Below, in pieces: positions 45,508 through 53,419 of a stretch of 64,000 bases of DNA; position 1 is the stretch's first letter, and every line of letters starts with the position of its first letter. The stretch is from the NCBI GenBank assembly GCA_964400285.1, contig CAYNTK010000008.1, positions 62,001 to 126,000 on the forward strand, written 5' to 3'. Position numbers and translations under genes: made by a program. A model generated the notes under the pieces. It saw nothing but the letters and a program-made list of their open reading frames with translations, had not been told where the DNA came from and searched no databases. This DNA is from FEN-1279 sp964400285 (GTDB taxonomy: Bacteria > Bacteroidota > Ignavibacteria > Tepidaquicellales > Tepidaquicellaceae).

Positions 45508-46728
45508 TTAATTTACAGAGATAGCTTGAGTAACTTTTTGAGCTGCATCTTCCAAAGTAGTTGCAGAAATCAAGTTCAAGCCCGATTCATCAAGAATCTT
45601 TTTTGCTTCTTCTGCATTTGTTCCCTGCAATCTAACTACAACAGGTACAGGAATATTAAGATTTCTTGATGCCTGAACTACACCAGTAGCAACTCTATCA
45701 CATCTGACAATACCCCCGAAGATATTAATTAAAATAGCTTTAACATTTTTATCCGAGAGAATAATTTTAAAGCCGTTTTCAACAGTTTCAGCAGAAGCAG
45801 TTCCCCCAACATCGAGGAAGTTAGCAGGTTCACCACCTGCAAGCTTAATTAAATCCATAGTTGCCATAGCGAGACCAGCACCATTTACCATACAACCAAC
45901 ATTTCCATCAAGTTTAATATAATTCAGATTGGATTTAGAAGCTTCAATTTCAAGAGGGTCTTCTTCGTTGAAGTCTCTCATAACAAGATACTCTGGGTAT
46001 TTTTCGATAGCATTATCATCGAGATTAATTTTAGCATCGAGAGCTAGAATTTTGTCATCGTTTGTGATTATTAATGGATTTATCTCAACGAGAGATGCGT
46101 CAATGGCTTCATAGGCGAAATAGAGTTTAGAAATAAATTTTAAAAAATCTTTATATGCGTTACCTTGTAAATCCAAACCGAGAGCAAGTTCACGAGCCTT
46201 ATAAGATTGTAGACCGATAGATGGTTCAATCCAAACTTTAATAATTTTTTCAGGAGTTTCTGCAGCGACTTTTTCAATTTCAACTCCACCTTCAGTGGAA
46301 GCCATAATAACATTTTTGGAATTTTGTCTATCAAGTAGAATTCCAAGATATAATTCTTTTTTATAGTCAAGACCTTCAGCAATGAATAAGGTTTTAACCT
46401 CTTTTCCTTCTTTACCAGACTGGTGAGTGACTAAAATATTACCGAGAATTTTCGAAGCGTATTCTTTTGCTTTTTCGACGTTATCTCCAAAGAATTTAAC
46501 TCCACCTTCGACTACGACTTCGTTTCTATTGTATTTATTATAAACGATTCCTTTTCCTCTTCCACCAGCGTGGATTTGGGATTTTACGACGAATTGCGAT
46601 ACTCCTCTTTCTTTTAATGTGTTTATAGCATTATCAAATTCTTCGATGTTAGTAATAGGAATTCCATCTTGAATACCGACACCGAATTTTTTCAGAATAG
46701 TTTTTGCTTGATATTCGTGAATTTTCAT
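45508..46728 (-). CDS. sucC: Succinyl-CoA synthetase beta subunit
   Basis: 406 residues. KIHEYQAKTILKKFGVGI, HAGGRGKGIVYNK in the ATP-grasp domain, GCMVNGAGLAMATMD and FGGIVRCDRVATGVVQA near the C-terminus. It contributes the nucleotide-binding and succinate side of the TCA enzyme. The alpha subunit SucD is not adjacent, unlike the usual sucCD layout. Upstream in the same direction lie a small lipoprotein (24 bases) and pruA. Confidence 0.96.
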   Translation of the reverse strand: MKIHEYQAKTILKKFGVGIQDGIPITNIEEFDNAINTLKERGVSQFVVKSQIHAGGRGKGIVYNKYNRNEVVVEGGVKFFGDNVEKAKEYASKILGNILVTHQSGKEGKEVKTLFIAEGLDYKKELYLGILLDRQNSKNVIMASTEGGVEIEKVAAETPEKIIKVWIEPSIGLQSYKARELALGLDLQGNAYKDFLKFISKLYFAYEAIDASLVEINPLIITNDDKILALDAKINLDDNAIEKYPEYLVMRDFNEEDPLEIEASKSNLNYIKLDGNVGCMVNGAGLAMATMDLIKLAGGEPANFLDVGGTASAETVENGFKIILSDKNVKAILINIFGGIVRCDRVATGVVQASRNLNIPVPVVVRLQGTNAEEAKKILDESGLNLISATTLEDAAQKVTQAISVN

Positions 46729-46752
46729 TTTTTTATTATTTATATTTTAAAA

Positions 46753-46989
46753 TTATTTATTATCAGATTTTTTCATTTCTTTATTTAAATTTGAATCGAG
46801 TGTTTTTAGTTTTTCTTTTAGAGAATCCAATTCAGATTTATTTAATGTAGAATCAATTCGCTTGAGATTTTCGTCAATGGTTTTATCAATTTTTTCATTA
46901 ACTTTTTGCTCAACTTTTTCGGAAACCTTGTTACAGCTAAGAATTCCAAAAAGAATTATAATAGACAGAATAAATTTAAAAGATTTCAT
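46753..46989 (-). CDS. Small lipoprotein with a coiled coil
   Basis: 78 residues. Lipoprotein signal SFKFILSIIILFGILSC, then a mature part of mostly charged heptad-like sequence (VSEKVEQKVNEKIDKTIDEN...LDSLKEKLKTLDSNL), predicted as one long coiled-coil helix. No family recognised. It sits between pruA (5 bases) and sucC (24 bases), so it is probably co-transcribed; a link with their metabolism is not evident. Confidence 0.7.
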   Translation of the reverse strand: MKSFKFILSIIILFGILSCNKVSEKVEQKVNEKIDKTIDENLKRIDSTLNKSELDSLKEKLKTLDSNLNKEMKKSDNK

Positions 46990-46994
46990 ATGAA

Positions 46995-48554
46995 TTATTT
47001 AATTATTTTTTTAACAACAGTTTTAGCTTGCATAAATAATCCAAGGTAATCTCTACCGCCAGCTTTTGAGTCAGTTCCACTCATATTAAAGCCACCAAAT
47101 GGCTGAGCACCGACTAAAGCACCAGTGCATTTTCTATTGAAATATAAATTACCGACGTGAAATTCTTTAGCGGCTTTTTGGATTTTCTTTTTATTTTTAG
47201 TATAAACAGCACCAGTTAATCCATAAATTGTATTGTTAGCAATCATAAGGGATTCATCAAAATCTTTGGATTTAATAACAGCAAGGACAGGTCCGAAGAT
47301 TTCTTCCTGTGAGATAGTATCAAAAGGTTTAACATCTTTGATAACAGTAGGGAGTATAAAATGTCCAGGTTTATTAAGAGGTGTACCACCTGCAATAATT
47401 TTTCCACCTTCTTCCACTGCTTTTTCGATATATTGTAAAATTTTGGCTTTAGAAGATGCATTAATAACGGGACCCATATTTGGGTGGAATTTGGCTTCAT
47501 CAACTTTCAATGCATTTGCTTTTATAGCAAGAGCATCGCAAAATCTATCGTATAAACTTTCATCTACTATAACACGAGAGCAGGCAGAGCATTTTTGCCC
47601 TTGAAAACCGAATGCAGAAGTAATAACACCATTTACTGCATCGTCGAAATCAAATAATTCATTGTCAATAATGATAGAATCTTTACCACCCATTTCAGCA
47701 ACGACACGTTTAATCCAGATTTGACCAGATTGCTTTTTGGCAGCGAGTTCATTAATTCTTAAACCAACATCCATAGAGCCAGTGAATGAAATGTATCTTG
47801 TTAAATGGTGTTGAACTAAAACATCACCAATAGTTCCACCACCCCCTGTTACGAAATTAATAACACCTTTGGGTAATTTGACTTCATCCATAAGTTCGAT
47901 AAACATTTGTGCAATGGCAGGGGAGTCGCTCGAAGGTTTCAAAACAATAGTGTTACCGCAAACGATAGAGGCAGTTGACATACCGACAAGAATAGCGAGT
48001 GGAAAATTCCACGGTGGTATAACAACTCCAACTCCGAGAGGAATATATTCGAGATAATTTTTTTCGCCAGGAATTTTTACGATTGGTTGTTCGGCACTAT
48101 AGCGAAGAATTTCTCTTGCATAGAATTCCATAAAATCTATGGCTTCTGCAGTATCTGCATCAGCTTCGACCCAATTTTTACCCTCTTCATAAACCATCAT
48201 AGCAGAAAAGAGATGTTTACGCTTTCTCATAATTTTTGCGGCTTTTAATAAATATTCAGCTCTTTTTAAGGGAGGAGTATCTTTCCATTCATAGAATTTA
48301 GCGTGAGCGGTTTCAATTGCATTAATAGCGAGTTCAGCATTAGCTTTTTGAAAGACACCTACGACTTCATCGGGATTGGAAGGGTTAAAAGATTTTAATT
48401 TGTCGTCAGTAAAAATTTCTTCATCTCCGATACGGAGAGGGTATTCTTTTTTAAACCTCGAAGTAATTTCTTCGAGTGCTTTTTCAAATTTTTTTCTGTT
48501 TTTTTTCTCAGTAAAATCAGTGAGTGGTTCGTTTTTAAATTTTGGTAATTTCAT
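46995..48554 (-). CDS. pruA: L-glutamate gamma-semialdehyde (1-pyrroline-5-carboxylate) dehydrogenase
   Basis: 519 residues. Aldehyde dehydrogenase fold with PLGVGVVIPPWNFPLA, VAEMGGKDSIIID (catalytic glutamate), FGFQGQKCSACSRVI (catalytic cysteine after GQ.C) and GALVGAQPFGGFNMSGTDSKAGG, the typical P5C dehydrogenase form. It converts the semialdehyde from proline breakdown to glutamate. No proline dehydrogenase domain is fused and none lies nearby. Shares a transcript with the serine hydrolase upstream (29-base gap) and sucC downstream. Confidence 0.93.
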   Translation of the reverse strand: MKLPKFKNEPLTDFTEKKNRKKFEKALEEITSRFKKEYPLRIGDEEIFTDDKLKSFNPSNPDEVVGVFQKANAELAINAIETAHAKFYEWKDTPPLKRAEYLLKAAKIMRKRKHLFSAMMVYEEGKNWVEADADTAEAIDFMEFYAREILRYSAEQPIVKIPGEKNYLEYIPLGVGVVIPPWNFPLAILVGMSTASIVCGNTIVLKPSSDSPAIAQMFIELMDEVKLPKGVINFVTGGGGTIGDVLVQHHLTRYISFTGSMDVGLRINELAAKKQSGQIWIKRVVAEMGGKDSIIIDNELFDFDDAVNGVITSAFGFQGQKCSACSRVIVDESLYDRFCDALAIKANALKVDEAKFHPNMGPVINASSKAKILQYIEKAVEEGGKIIAGGTPLNKPGHFILPTVIKDVKPFDTISQEEIFGPVLAVIKSKDFDESLMIANNTIYGLTGAVYTKNKKKIQKAAKEFHVGNLYFNRKCTGALVGAQPFGGFNMSGTDSKAGGRDYLGLFMQAKTVVKKIIK

Positions 48555-48583
48555 ATAATTATTTTTTTAGTTAATAAAATTAA

Positions 48584-49741
48584 TTATTCTTTAGTTAATA
48601 AAGAAATTATGGCATTATGCAAATCCGGTCTTATTTCTTTAATACCTTCGTTTCCTCGATTTGGAAAAATTCGATTAGTAAGAAAAATAACGATAATATT
48701 TTTATCTTTATCACACCAAATACTTGTACCAGTATAACCAGTATGTCCGAAGGATTTTTCTGAAAAAAGTTCTCCGCATTGAGTTCGGTATTTATTAGGT
48801 TCAGGTTTAGTATCCCAACCTAAAGCACGTGTATTAATGTAAGATAAACCAGATACTTTTGTTGTAAATAAATCTACAGTTTCTTCTTTAAAAAACCTTT
48901 CTTCTCTTAAACCTCGGGTATAAGGGTTATAATACTTACCTTTATTCATCATCATTTTCATAAAGAAAAATAAATCTCGAGCGTTGGAAAAAAGTCCAGC
49001 ATTCCCCGAAATTCCGCCGAGTAAATATGCGGCTTCGTCGTGAACTTCACCTTGAATTTGTTTTTTTCTCCAGTAATTATCGAATTCTGTGGGGGTGCAT
49101 AATGGTTTTGTAAAATCGTTTGGGTTGAACATTGTTTCGTTCATACCCAACGGATAAAAGATTTCTTTGGAGCAAAATTCATCAAAATTTTTACCTGAAA
49201 TTTTTTCAACTATTACACCGAGTAAGATAGCGTTTAAGTCACTATATACACATTTTGATTCAGGAGTATAATCGAGTTCGATATTATAAATAGAATTTAA
49301 GACTTCTTGTTTTGTTTTATAATATTTATAAAATGGAATCCAAGCTTTGAGACCAGAATTATGAAGCAGAAGATTTTTAATGGTTATATCAGATTTTCCG
49401 TGATTATCGAATTCAGGAATATATTTAATAACTTTGTCATCTAATTTAATTTTATCTTTTTCGTATAATAACATAATAGCAGTTGTAGTAGCGACAACTT
49501 TTGTAACAGAAGCTAAATCGAACAAATGATAATTCATCAAGTCTTGAGAATTTTTGTCGTAGGTGATTTTTCCATAAGATTTTTCATAAATCAAATCATT
49601 ATTTAGACCAATAATTAAATAAGCACAAGGATAATATTTATTCGAAATACCGCTTTGAACGATTGAGTCAATTTTTGAAAAATCATAAGAAAAAGAAAAC
49701 GAGTAAAAGGATAATATTATATAAATAAAAATTCTATACAT
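48584..49741 (-). CDS. Exported serine hydrolase, beta-lactamase/PBP-like (S12)
   Basis: 385 residues with a signal peptide (YRIFIYIILSFYSFSFS). Active-site SVTK (S78, K81 in LASVTKVVATTT), the second motif as YSD in CVYSDLNAILLG (usually YxN in true beta-lactamases), and HTG in FGHTGYTGTSIW in place of KTG. This pattern suits esterase or D-amino-acid peptidase members of the class C fold rather than a drug-resistance enzyme. First gene of the pruA-sucC unit. Confidence 0.88.
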   Translation of the reverse strand: MYRIFIYIILSFYSFSFSYDFSKIDSIVQSGISNKYYPCAYLIIGLNNDLIYEKSYGKITYDKNSQDLMNYHLFDLASVTKVVATTTAIMLLYEKDKIKLDDKVIKYIPEFDNHGKSDITIKNLLLHNSGLKAWIPFYKYYKTKQEVLNSIYNIELDYTPESKCVYSDLNAILLGVIVEKISGKNFDEFCSKEIFYPLGMNETMFNPNDFTKPLCTPTEFDNYWRKKQIQGEVHDEAAYLLGGISGNAGLFSNARDLFFFMKMMMNKGKYYNPYTRGLREERFFKEETVDLFTTKVSGLSYINTRALGWDTKPEPNKYRTQCGELFSEKSFGHTGYTGTSIWCDKDKNIIVIFLTNRIFPNRGNEGIKEIRPDLHNAIISLLTKE

Positions 49742-49791
49742 CTACAAAATATATTCAAATTAAAAATTTACTTCAATTTAATAATAAATAC

Positions 49792-49826
49792 AAAAAAAGG
49801 TTGTTACAAATTAATGTAACAACCTT
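49792..49826 (-). terminator. Rho-independent terminator after the LppM-like gene
   Basis: A perfect 12-bp stem AAGGTTGTTACA (49797-49808) with TGTAACAACCTT (49815-49826), followed on the minus strand by seven T (the A run at 49792-49798). It lies just after the lipoprotein stop at 49849. Confidence 0.92.
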
Positions 49827-49848
49827 AAAAATCTACAGATTAAAGAAC

Positions 49849-50517
49849 TTATTTTCTTCTTTTCCTTATACCATACATTAAAGTCATTCCGAGTAAGAAT
49901 GTGACCGGAAGTTCTAAACCAAATAATCCGCACTTTTTACCAGATTTAATAGTTGCAGTCATATTGACATCTTCTTTTAAGTCAGCAACTGTTTTATCCC
50001 AAGTTACTTTTTTCCCATCTTTTTTACCGTTTGTAGAAATTACTTCGCCCGGGAATTCAAATTCATAAGTTAATTTATAATCACTCATACCCATAGATTT
50101 AGCATTAGCGGTATCTTGTAACAGAGTATATTTAAAGTCCATTCCATCAGAGCCTTTTTCCCAACTTGCTTTAATTTTAGAGAAAGCTTTGGCATCGGAA
50201 ATTTTATTCAGGTCTTTAAATTTAACATTTAAAGTTACAGTGATTAACGAATCGGTTGTGGTATTTTTCTCGATTTTTATATCACTCGGTTCAGTAGATG
50301 AAGAGGTATAATTGGATTTGACTTTAGCTTCGGTAAATCCAAAACCTGCGAGTTCATCGCCAGAAACATTTTTAGACTTAGTCCAGTATTTAATTTTCAT
50401 TGTACCTGAACCGTCTGAGTTAAGAGTGGTTTTTTGGTCGAGATTAACACAGCCCGATAAAATTAACCCAAAAGTAAAAACTAACAAAATTGTAGCAATT
50501 TTGAAGAATGGCTTCAT
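49849..50517 (-). CDS. LppM-like lipoprotein with C-terminal membrane anchor
   Basis: 222 residues from the ATG at 50517, preceded by a strong AAAGGAG site; an upstream ATG at 50550 opens the same frame but covers the ribosome site. Lipobox ILSGC, then an all-beta looking domain typical of LppM/DUF3153 proteins (NLDQKTTLNSDGSGTMKIKY at the start). The C-terminus is unusual for a lipoprotein: ELPVTFLLGMTLMYGI plus RKRRK, a membrane helix and basic tail like a sorting signal. Function unknown. A single-gene unit with its own terminator. Confidence 0.75.
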   Translation of the reverse strand: MKPFFKIATILLVFTFGLILSGCVNLDQKTTLNSDGSGTMKIKYWTKSKNVSGDELAGFGFTEAKVKSNYTSSSTEPSDIKIEKNTTTDSLITVTLNVKFKDLNKISDAKAFSKIKASWEKGSDGMDFKYTLLQDTANAKSMGMSDYKLTYEFEFPGEVISTNGKKDGKKVTWDKTVADLKEDVNMTATIKSGKKCGLFGLELPVTFLLGMTLMYGIRKRRK

Positions 50518-50678
50518 TGGTTTTTTTCTCCTTTCGTTAAGGTTTTTCAAAGTTAAATTTATATTATTAAAAAATCAATTTATAAAGACAAACATAAAAA
50601 AATTTTTTTATATGTTATTTAAAGAAATATATAAGAAAAAAATGTAATAAAATAATTATTGGTATAAAATAAGAAACA

Positions 50679-50707
50679 TTGAAAAAAAAAATAAATTTGA
50701 GTATATT
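50679..50707 (+). promoter_or_regulatory. Candidate promoter of the initiator tRNA gene
   Basis: TTGAAA (50679-50684), a 17-base spacer and TATATT (50702-50707) match the -35/-10 form of a primary sigma promoter, 10 bases ahead of the mature tRNA. Other boxes in this AT-rich area are possible. Confidence 0.5.
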
Positions 50708-50716
50708 AAAAGATAT

Positions 50717-50789
<73 letters not shown>

Positions 50790-50800
50790 CAAAGAATATG

Positions 50801-50834
50801 ACCTCAAAGCTAAAAATGTTTTGAGGTTTTTTTA
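50801..50834 (+). terminator. Terminator after the tRNA gene
   Basis: ACCTCAAA (50801-50808) pairs with TTTGAGGT (50820-50827), followed by a T run. Placed 11 bases after the tRNA and just before the amidase start at 50846, so the amidase is either read through or has its own promoter. Confidence 0.8.
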
Positions 50835-50845
50835 TAAAAAATTTT

Positions 50846-51646
50846 ATGAAGTATTTATTAATAATTTTCATACTTATAGTTTTATTATTAATTCCTTATT
50901 CAAAAGTAAAAACAATAGAGAGATACAAACCGGGGAAAAAGTTAGAGACTATAATATTGGATGCAGGACATGGAGGAAAGGATCCGGGAACGATTGGGTT
51001 ATCGGGTGTTTATGAAAAAAATATAGTATTACCAATTACGATAAAAACTAAGGAGTTTCTGTCGAAAGATTATTATGATTTAAAAATTATTTTAACGAGA
51101 GACAAGGATGAATTTATAGAGCTTAGAAACAGAGGAAAGATAGCAAATTCAAACGGAGGGGATTTATTCGTGAGCATACATTGTAATGCAAGAAAATCAG
51201 AAGAGTTCGATAAGAATGGATTTGAAATATATATTATGGATTTAGCGAGGTTGAATGATGCAACAAATATAACTTATGCAGAGAATAAATATTTGGGATT
51301 CGAAAAAAATGATACGATAGTTTATAAGCAACAAGTAGAATATTTAATAACATCAATAGCACAGAATTCATTTTTAAAAAACAGTGAAAGAATAGCAAAC
51401 ATTCTTCAGATGACTTTAGGGTTAGAAACGAAATTAGAAAGCAGAGGAATATATCAAGCTGGATTTTTTGTTTTGGTCGGAGCATCAATGCCAACGATGT
51501 TGATAGAGTGCGGATATCTTTCAAATAAAAATGATGAAGTATATTTGAGTTCCCAAAAGGGGCAAAGTGAAATAGCAAAGGCGATTTATAAAGCAATAAG
51601 ATTATACAAACAAGATTTTGACTTTGAAAATTCACAGCAATATTAA
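50846..51646 (+). CDS. N-acetylmuramoyl-L-alanine amidase (Amidase_3)
   Basis: 266 residues. An N-terminal hydrophobic signal/anchor (KYLLIIFILIVLLLIPYS) and an AmiC-type zinc amidase domain: H42 in IILDAGHGGKDPG, E57 in GVYEKNI, H112 in FVSIHCNA, and the catalytic glutamate in PTMLIECGYLSN. No regulatory alpha-helix or AMIN domain is obvious apart from a loop at about 120-170. It splits the peptide from the glycan in daughter-cell separation or recycling. No ribosome site is apparent and the start is directly after the tRNA terminator. Confidence 0.93.
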   Translation: MKYLLIIFILIVLLLIPYSKVKTIERYKPGKKLETIILDAGHGGKDPGTIGLSGVYEKNIVLPITIKTKEFLSKDYYDLKIILTRDKDEFIELRNRGKIANSNGGDLFVSIHCNARKSEEFDKNGFEIYIMDLARLNDATNITYAENKYLGFEKNDTIVYKQQVEYLITSIAQNSFLKNSERIANILQMTLGLETKLESRGIYQAGFFVLVGASMPTMLIECGYLSNKNDEVYLSSQKGQSEIAKAIYKAIRLYKQDFDFENSQQY

Positions 51647-52208
51647 AATGAAATAAATCCTTCCAAAAGCGACAATTTTTTTCCAAAAGCTGCAAAAACT
51701 TACTTTTTTTCGACTAAAAATCCTAAAAACTTTTGACATACCCATTAAAATTTGAATAAAATCGCAATATTTTTGGTTTAAATTGCGTTTTTTTAATTTT
51801 AAAACGCAAAAAATACGCAATTTTATGTTCGAGATAATAATATAAAAGATTGATAAATAATGATTTAAAAGCAGATTTTGTTTTTTGAAGTATATATAAA
51901 ACATTAGATTTAAACGATGAACAAATTTTAATATAGGTTCATATTTTAAAGCATTTGGAGAATTGTTTTTTATTTTTCTTTTTTGAGATAGTTTGAGATA
52001 TTTCATATAAAAATTTTTTTAAAGTTTTTACACAATGCATAAAATAAATTTGAGTAAAATAATATTTTTGAAAATTAATATGTAAATATATTGACATAGG
52101 AGAGAAAAAGTGAGAGTTTATGAGGGTTTTAGAGAAGGAGGGGATTGAAATTTACAATTGATATCGGAAAAAAGAAAAGGCTGTCTGGAATGGACAGCCT
52201 TTAATATT
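51647..52208. other. 562-base convergent intergenic region
   Basis: No convincing gene lies between the amidase and rlpA stops. It has a direct repeat of TTCCAAAAGC (near 51661 and 51680), several CGCAAT/ATTGCG words able to form rival hairpins (51763-51823), a purine-rich stretch (52096-52143), and the rlpA terminator at its right end. A 124-residue minus-strand frame inside is of low-complexity composition and is not called. Confidence 0.5.
52165..52202 (-). terminator. Rho-independent terminator after rlpA
   Basis: A 10-bp stem AAAGGCTGTC (52176-52185) with GACAGCCTTT (52193-52202), followed on the minus strand by a T-rich tail. It sits 7 bases from the rlpA stop at 52209. Confidence 0.9.
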
Positions 52209-53099
52209 TTAGATTTTTACTAACCTTACGCTAAACTTCAAATCTTCGAGTGATTTTCTGACTTCGTAAGTTTCAGATTCGTTCTTAAAATTACCAACAA
52301 AAATTCTAAGGTTAGTTGAGTCTTTATCATTTATCTGGACAATGAAAACAGTATCGAAATGTTCTGACTCAAGAGTTCCAATTAGTTCTTCGACATCATC
52401 GAAGTCGGAGTTGATTTCAAGAGTATAACCTTTAAGGTTTTTAATTTTCTGAGTTATATCATAATAATTATGCTCGTGTAAAACTGCATTATCCGTTTCT
52501 AATGATGCTTCGTCTTCAGAATCAACAGTGACCGCTTTAATTCTAACCTTTTTAAGGATGCTAATAATCTTTTGGATATTAAACTTTTCCAGTTCCCGAG
52601 CTTCAGAAAGCTCTAAATAAATGTGGGAATTTGGTGGAAATACATCATTAAAAAGACTAATAGGTTGATTTGGTTCACTCAAATCCTGCTCTGCTTGTTC
52701 ATAAGGATGAACAACCTCGATTCGGACTTTTACCAGACCACCCATATCGATTTCATTTTTTGCAGCAAAGGATAAATCAATAATCCTTCCACGAGAATAT
52801 GGACCTCTGTCATTAATTCTAACTATGGTAGACTTCCCGTTTTCAAGATTCGTGACTTTAACAAGTGTATTGAAGGGAAGAGTCTTATGAGCTGCAGTTA
52901 ACTCATGGGTATCGAATCTCTCACCGCTTGCGGTTTTTCTGCCGTGAAAACCGGGGCCATACCAGGAAGCAATACCTTCTTCAAAATATTCGGTGTAGCT
53001 GCCAGAGGTTTGCGCAAATAACTGATTCTGAAACACATAACTAATTGGATTTATTAAAATTAGGACGATAATAATCGCACCGATTTTAATGTTTAACAA
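52209..53099 (-). CDS. rlpA: RlpA-like septal ring lytic transglycosylase with SPOR-like tail
   Basis: 296 residues. TTG start at 53099, supported by an AGGAG site 7 bases upstream. A hydrophobic signal (KIGAIIIVLILINPISYVF), then the double-psi beta-barrel domain (GIASWYGPGFHGRKTASGE, DTHELTAAHKTLPF, RINDRGPYSRGRIIDLS), where E and D of the RlpA catalytic set are present. A C-terminal domain resembling SPOR (about 220-296, ending IFVGNFKNESETYEVRKSL) follows. It cuts naked glycan strands at the division site. Confidence 0.9.
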   Translation of the reverse strand: MLNIKIGAIIIVLILINPISYVFQNQLFAQTSGSYTEYFEEGIASWYGPGFHGRKTASGERFDTHELTAAHKTLPFNTLVKVTNLENGKSTIVRINDRGPYSRGRIIDLSFAAKNEIDMGGLVKVRIEVVHPYEQAEQDLSEPNQPISLFNDVFPPNSHIYLELSEARELEKFNIQKIISILKKVRIKAVTVDSEDEASLETDNAVLHEHNYYDITQKIKNLKGYTLEINSDFDDVEELIGTLESEHFDTVFIVQINDKDSTNLRIFVGNFKNESETYEVRKSLEDLKFSVRLVKI

Positions 53100-53419
53100 A
53101 TTACTTCTCCTGTTTATTTTATCAAAAAAATCTTAATAAAATCCAATTACGCATATAAATGCGAGAAGATTTTATGTAAAAGAACAAAATATAAGAATAT
53201 ATTTCTTTACTATTTCATAATAATCAAATAAGATATAAAGAATAAAAATTATAATCAAGAGGAAAAGTAAAAAAACTTATGAAAATATTTACAGGTTTAA
53301 AAGGATATATTAATATGTAAAAACAATAATTTATTGACTTTTTTGTTGTAAATTTTTGTTTAAAGGTGTTTTTGGGAAAAGGTTAAGTAAATTATTGATT
53401 ATTAATATTTTAGGAAATA
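53100..53419. other. 320-base intergenic region
   Basis: AT-rich spacer between the receiver/PPDK-like gene stop and the rlpA start on the minus strand. It carries the rlpA ribosome site at its left end and must contain the rlpA promoter, but I see no clear boxes, hairpin with T tail, or small gene. Confidence 0.5.

Noticed and set aside
48584..49741. Serine hydrolase considered as a beta-lactamase resistance gene
   Set aside because: The second motif is YSD rather than YxN and KTG is replaced by HTG, typical of esterase-like or peptidase S12 members.
51632..52006. A 124-codon open frame on the minus strand between the amidase and rlpA
   Set aside because: Low-complexity composition rich in Lys, Ile, Phe and Leu as expected from AT-rich noise; no signal peptide of normal form or known motif; it overlaps the end of the amidase gene.
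52145..52204. A 19-codon TTG-started mini-ORF after a GGAGGGG stretch, running into the rlpA terminator
   Set aside because: The spacing from GGAGG to the TTG is only a few bases and the frame overlaps the terminator stem; nothing else supports translation.
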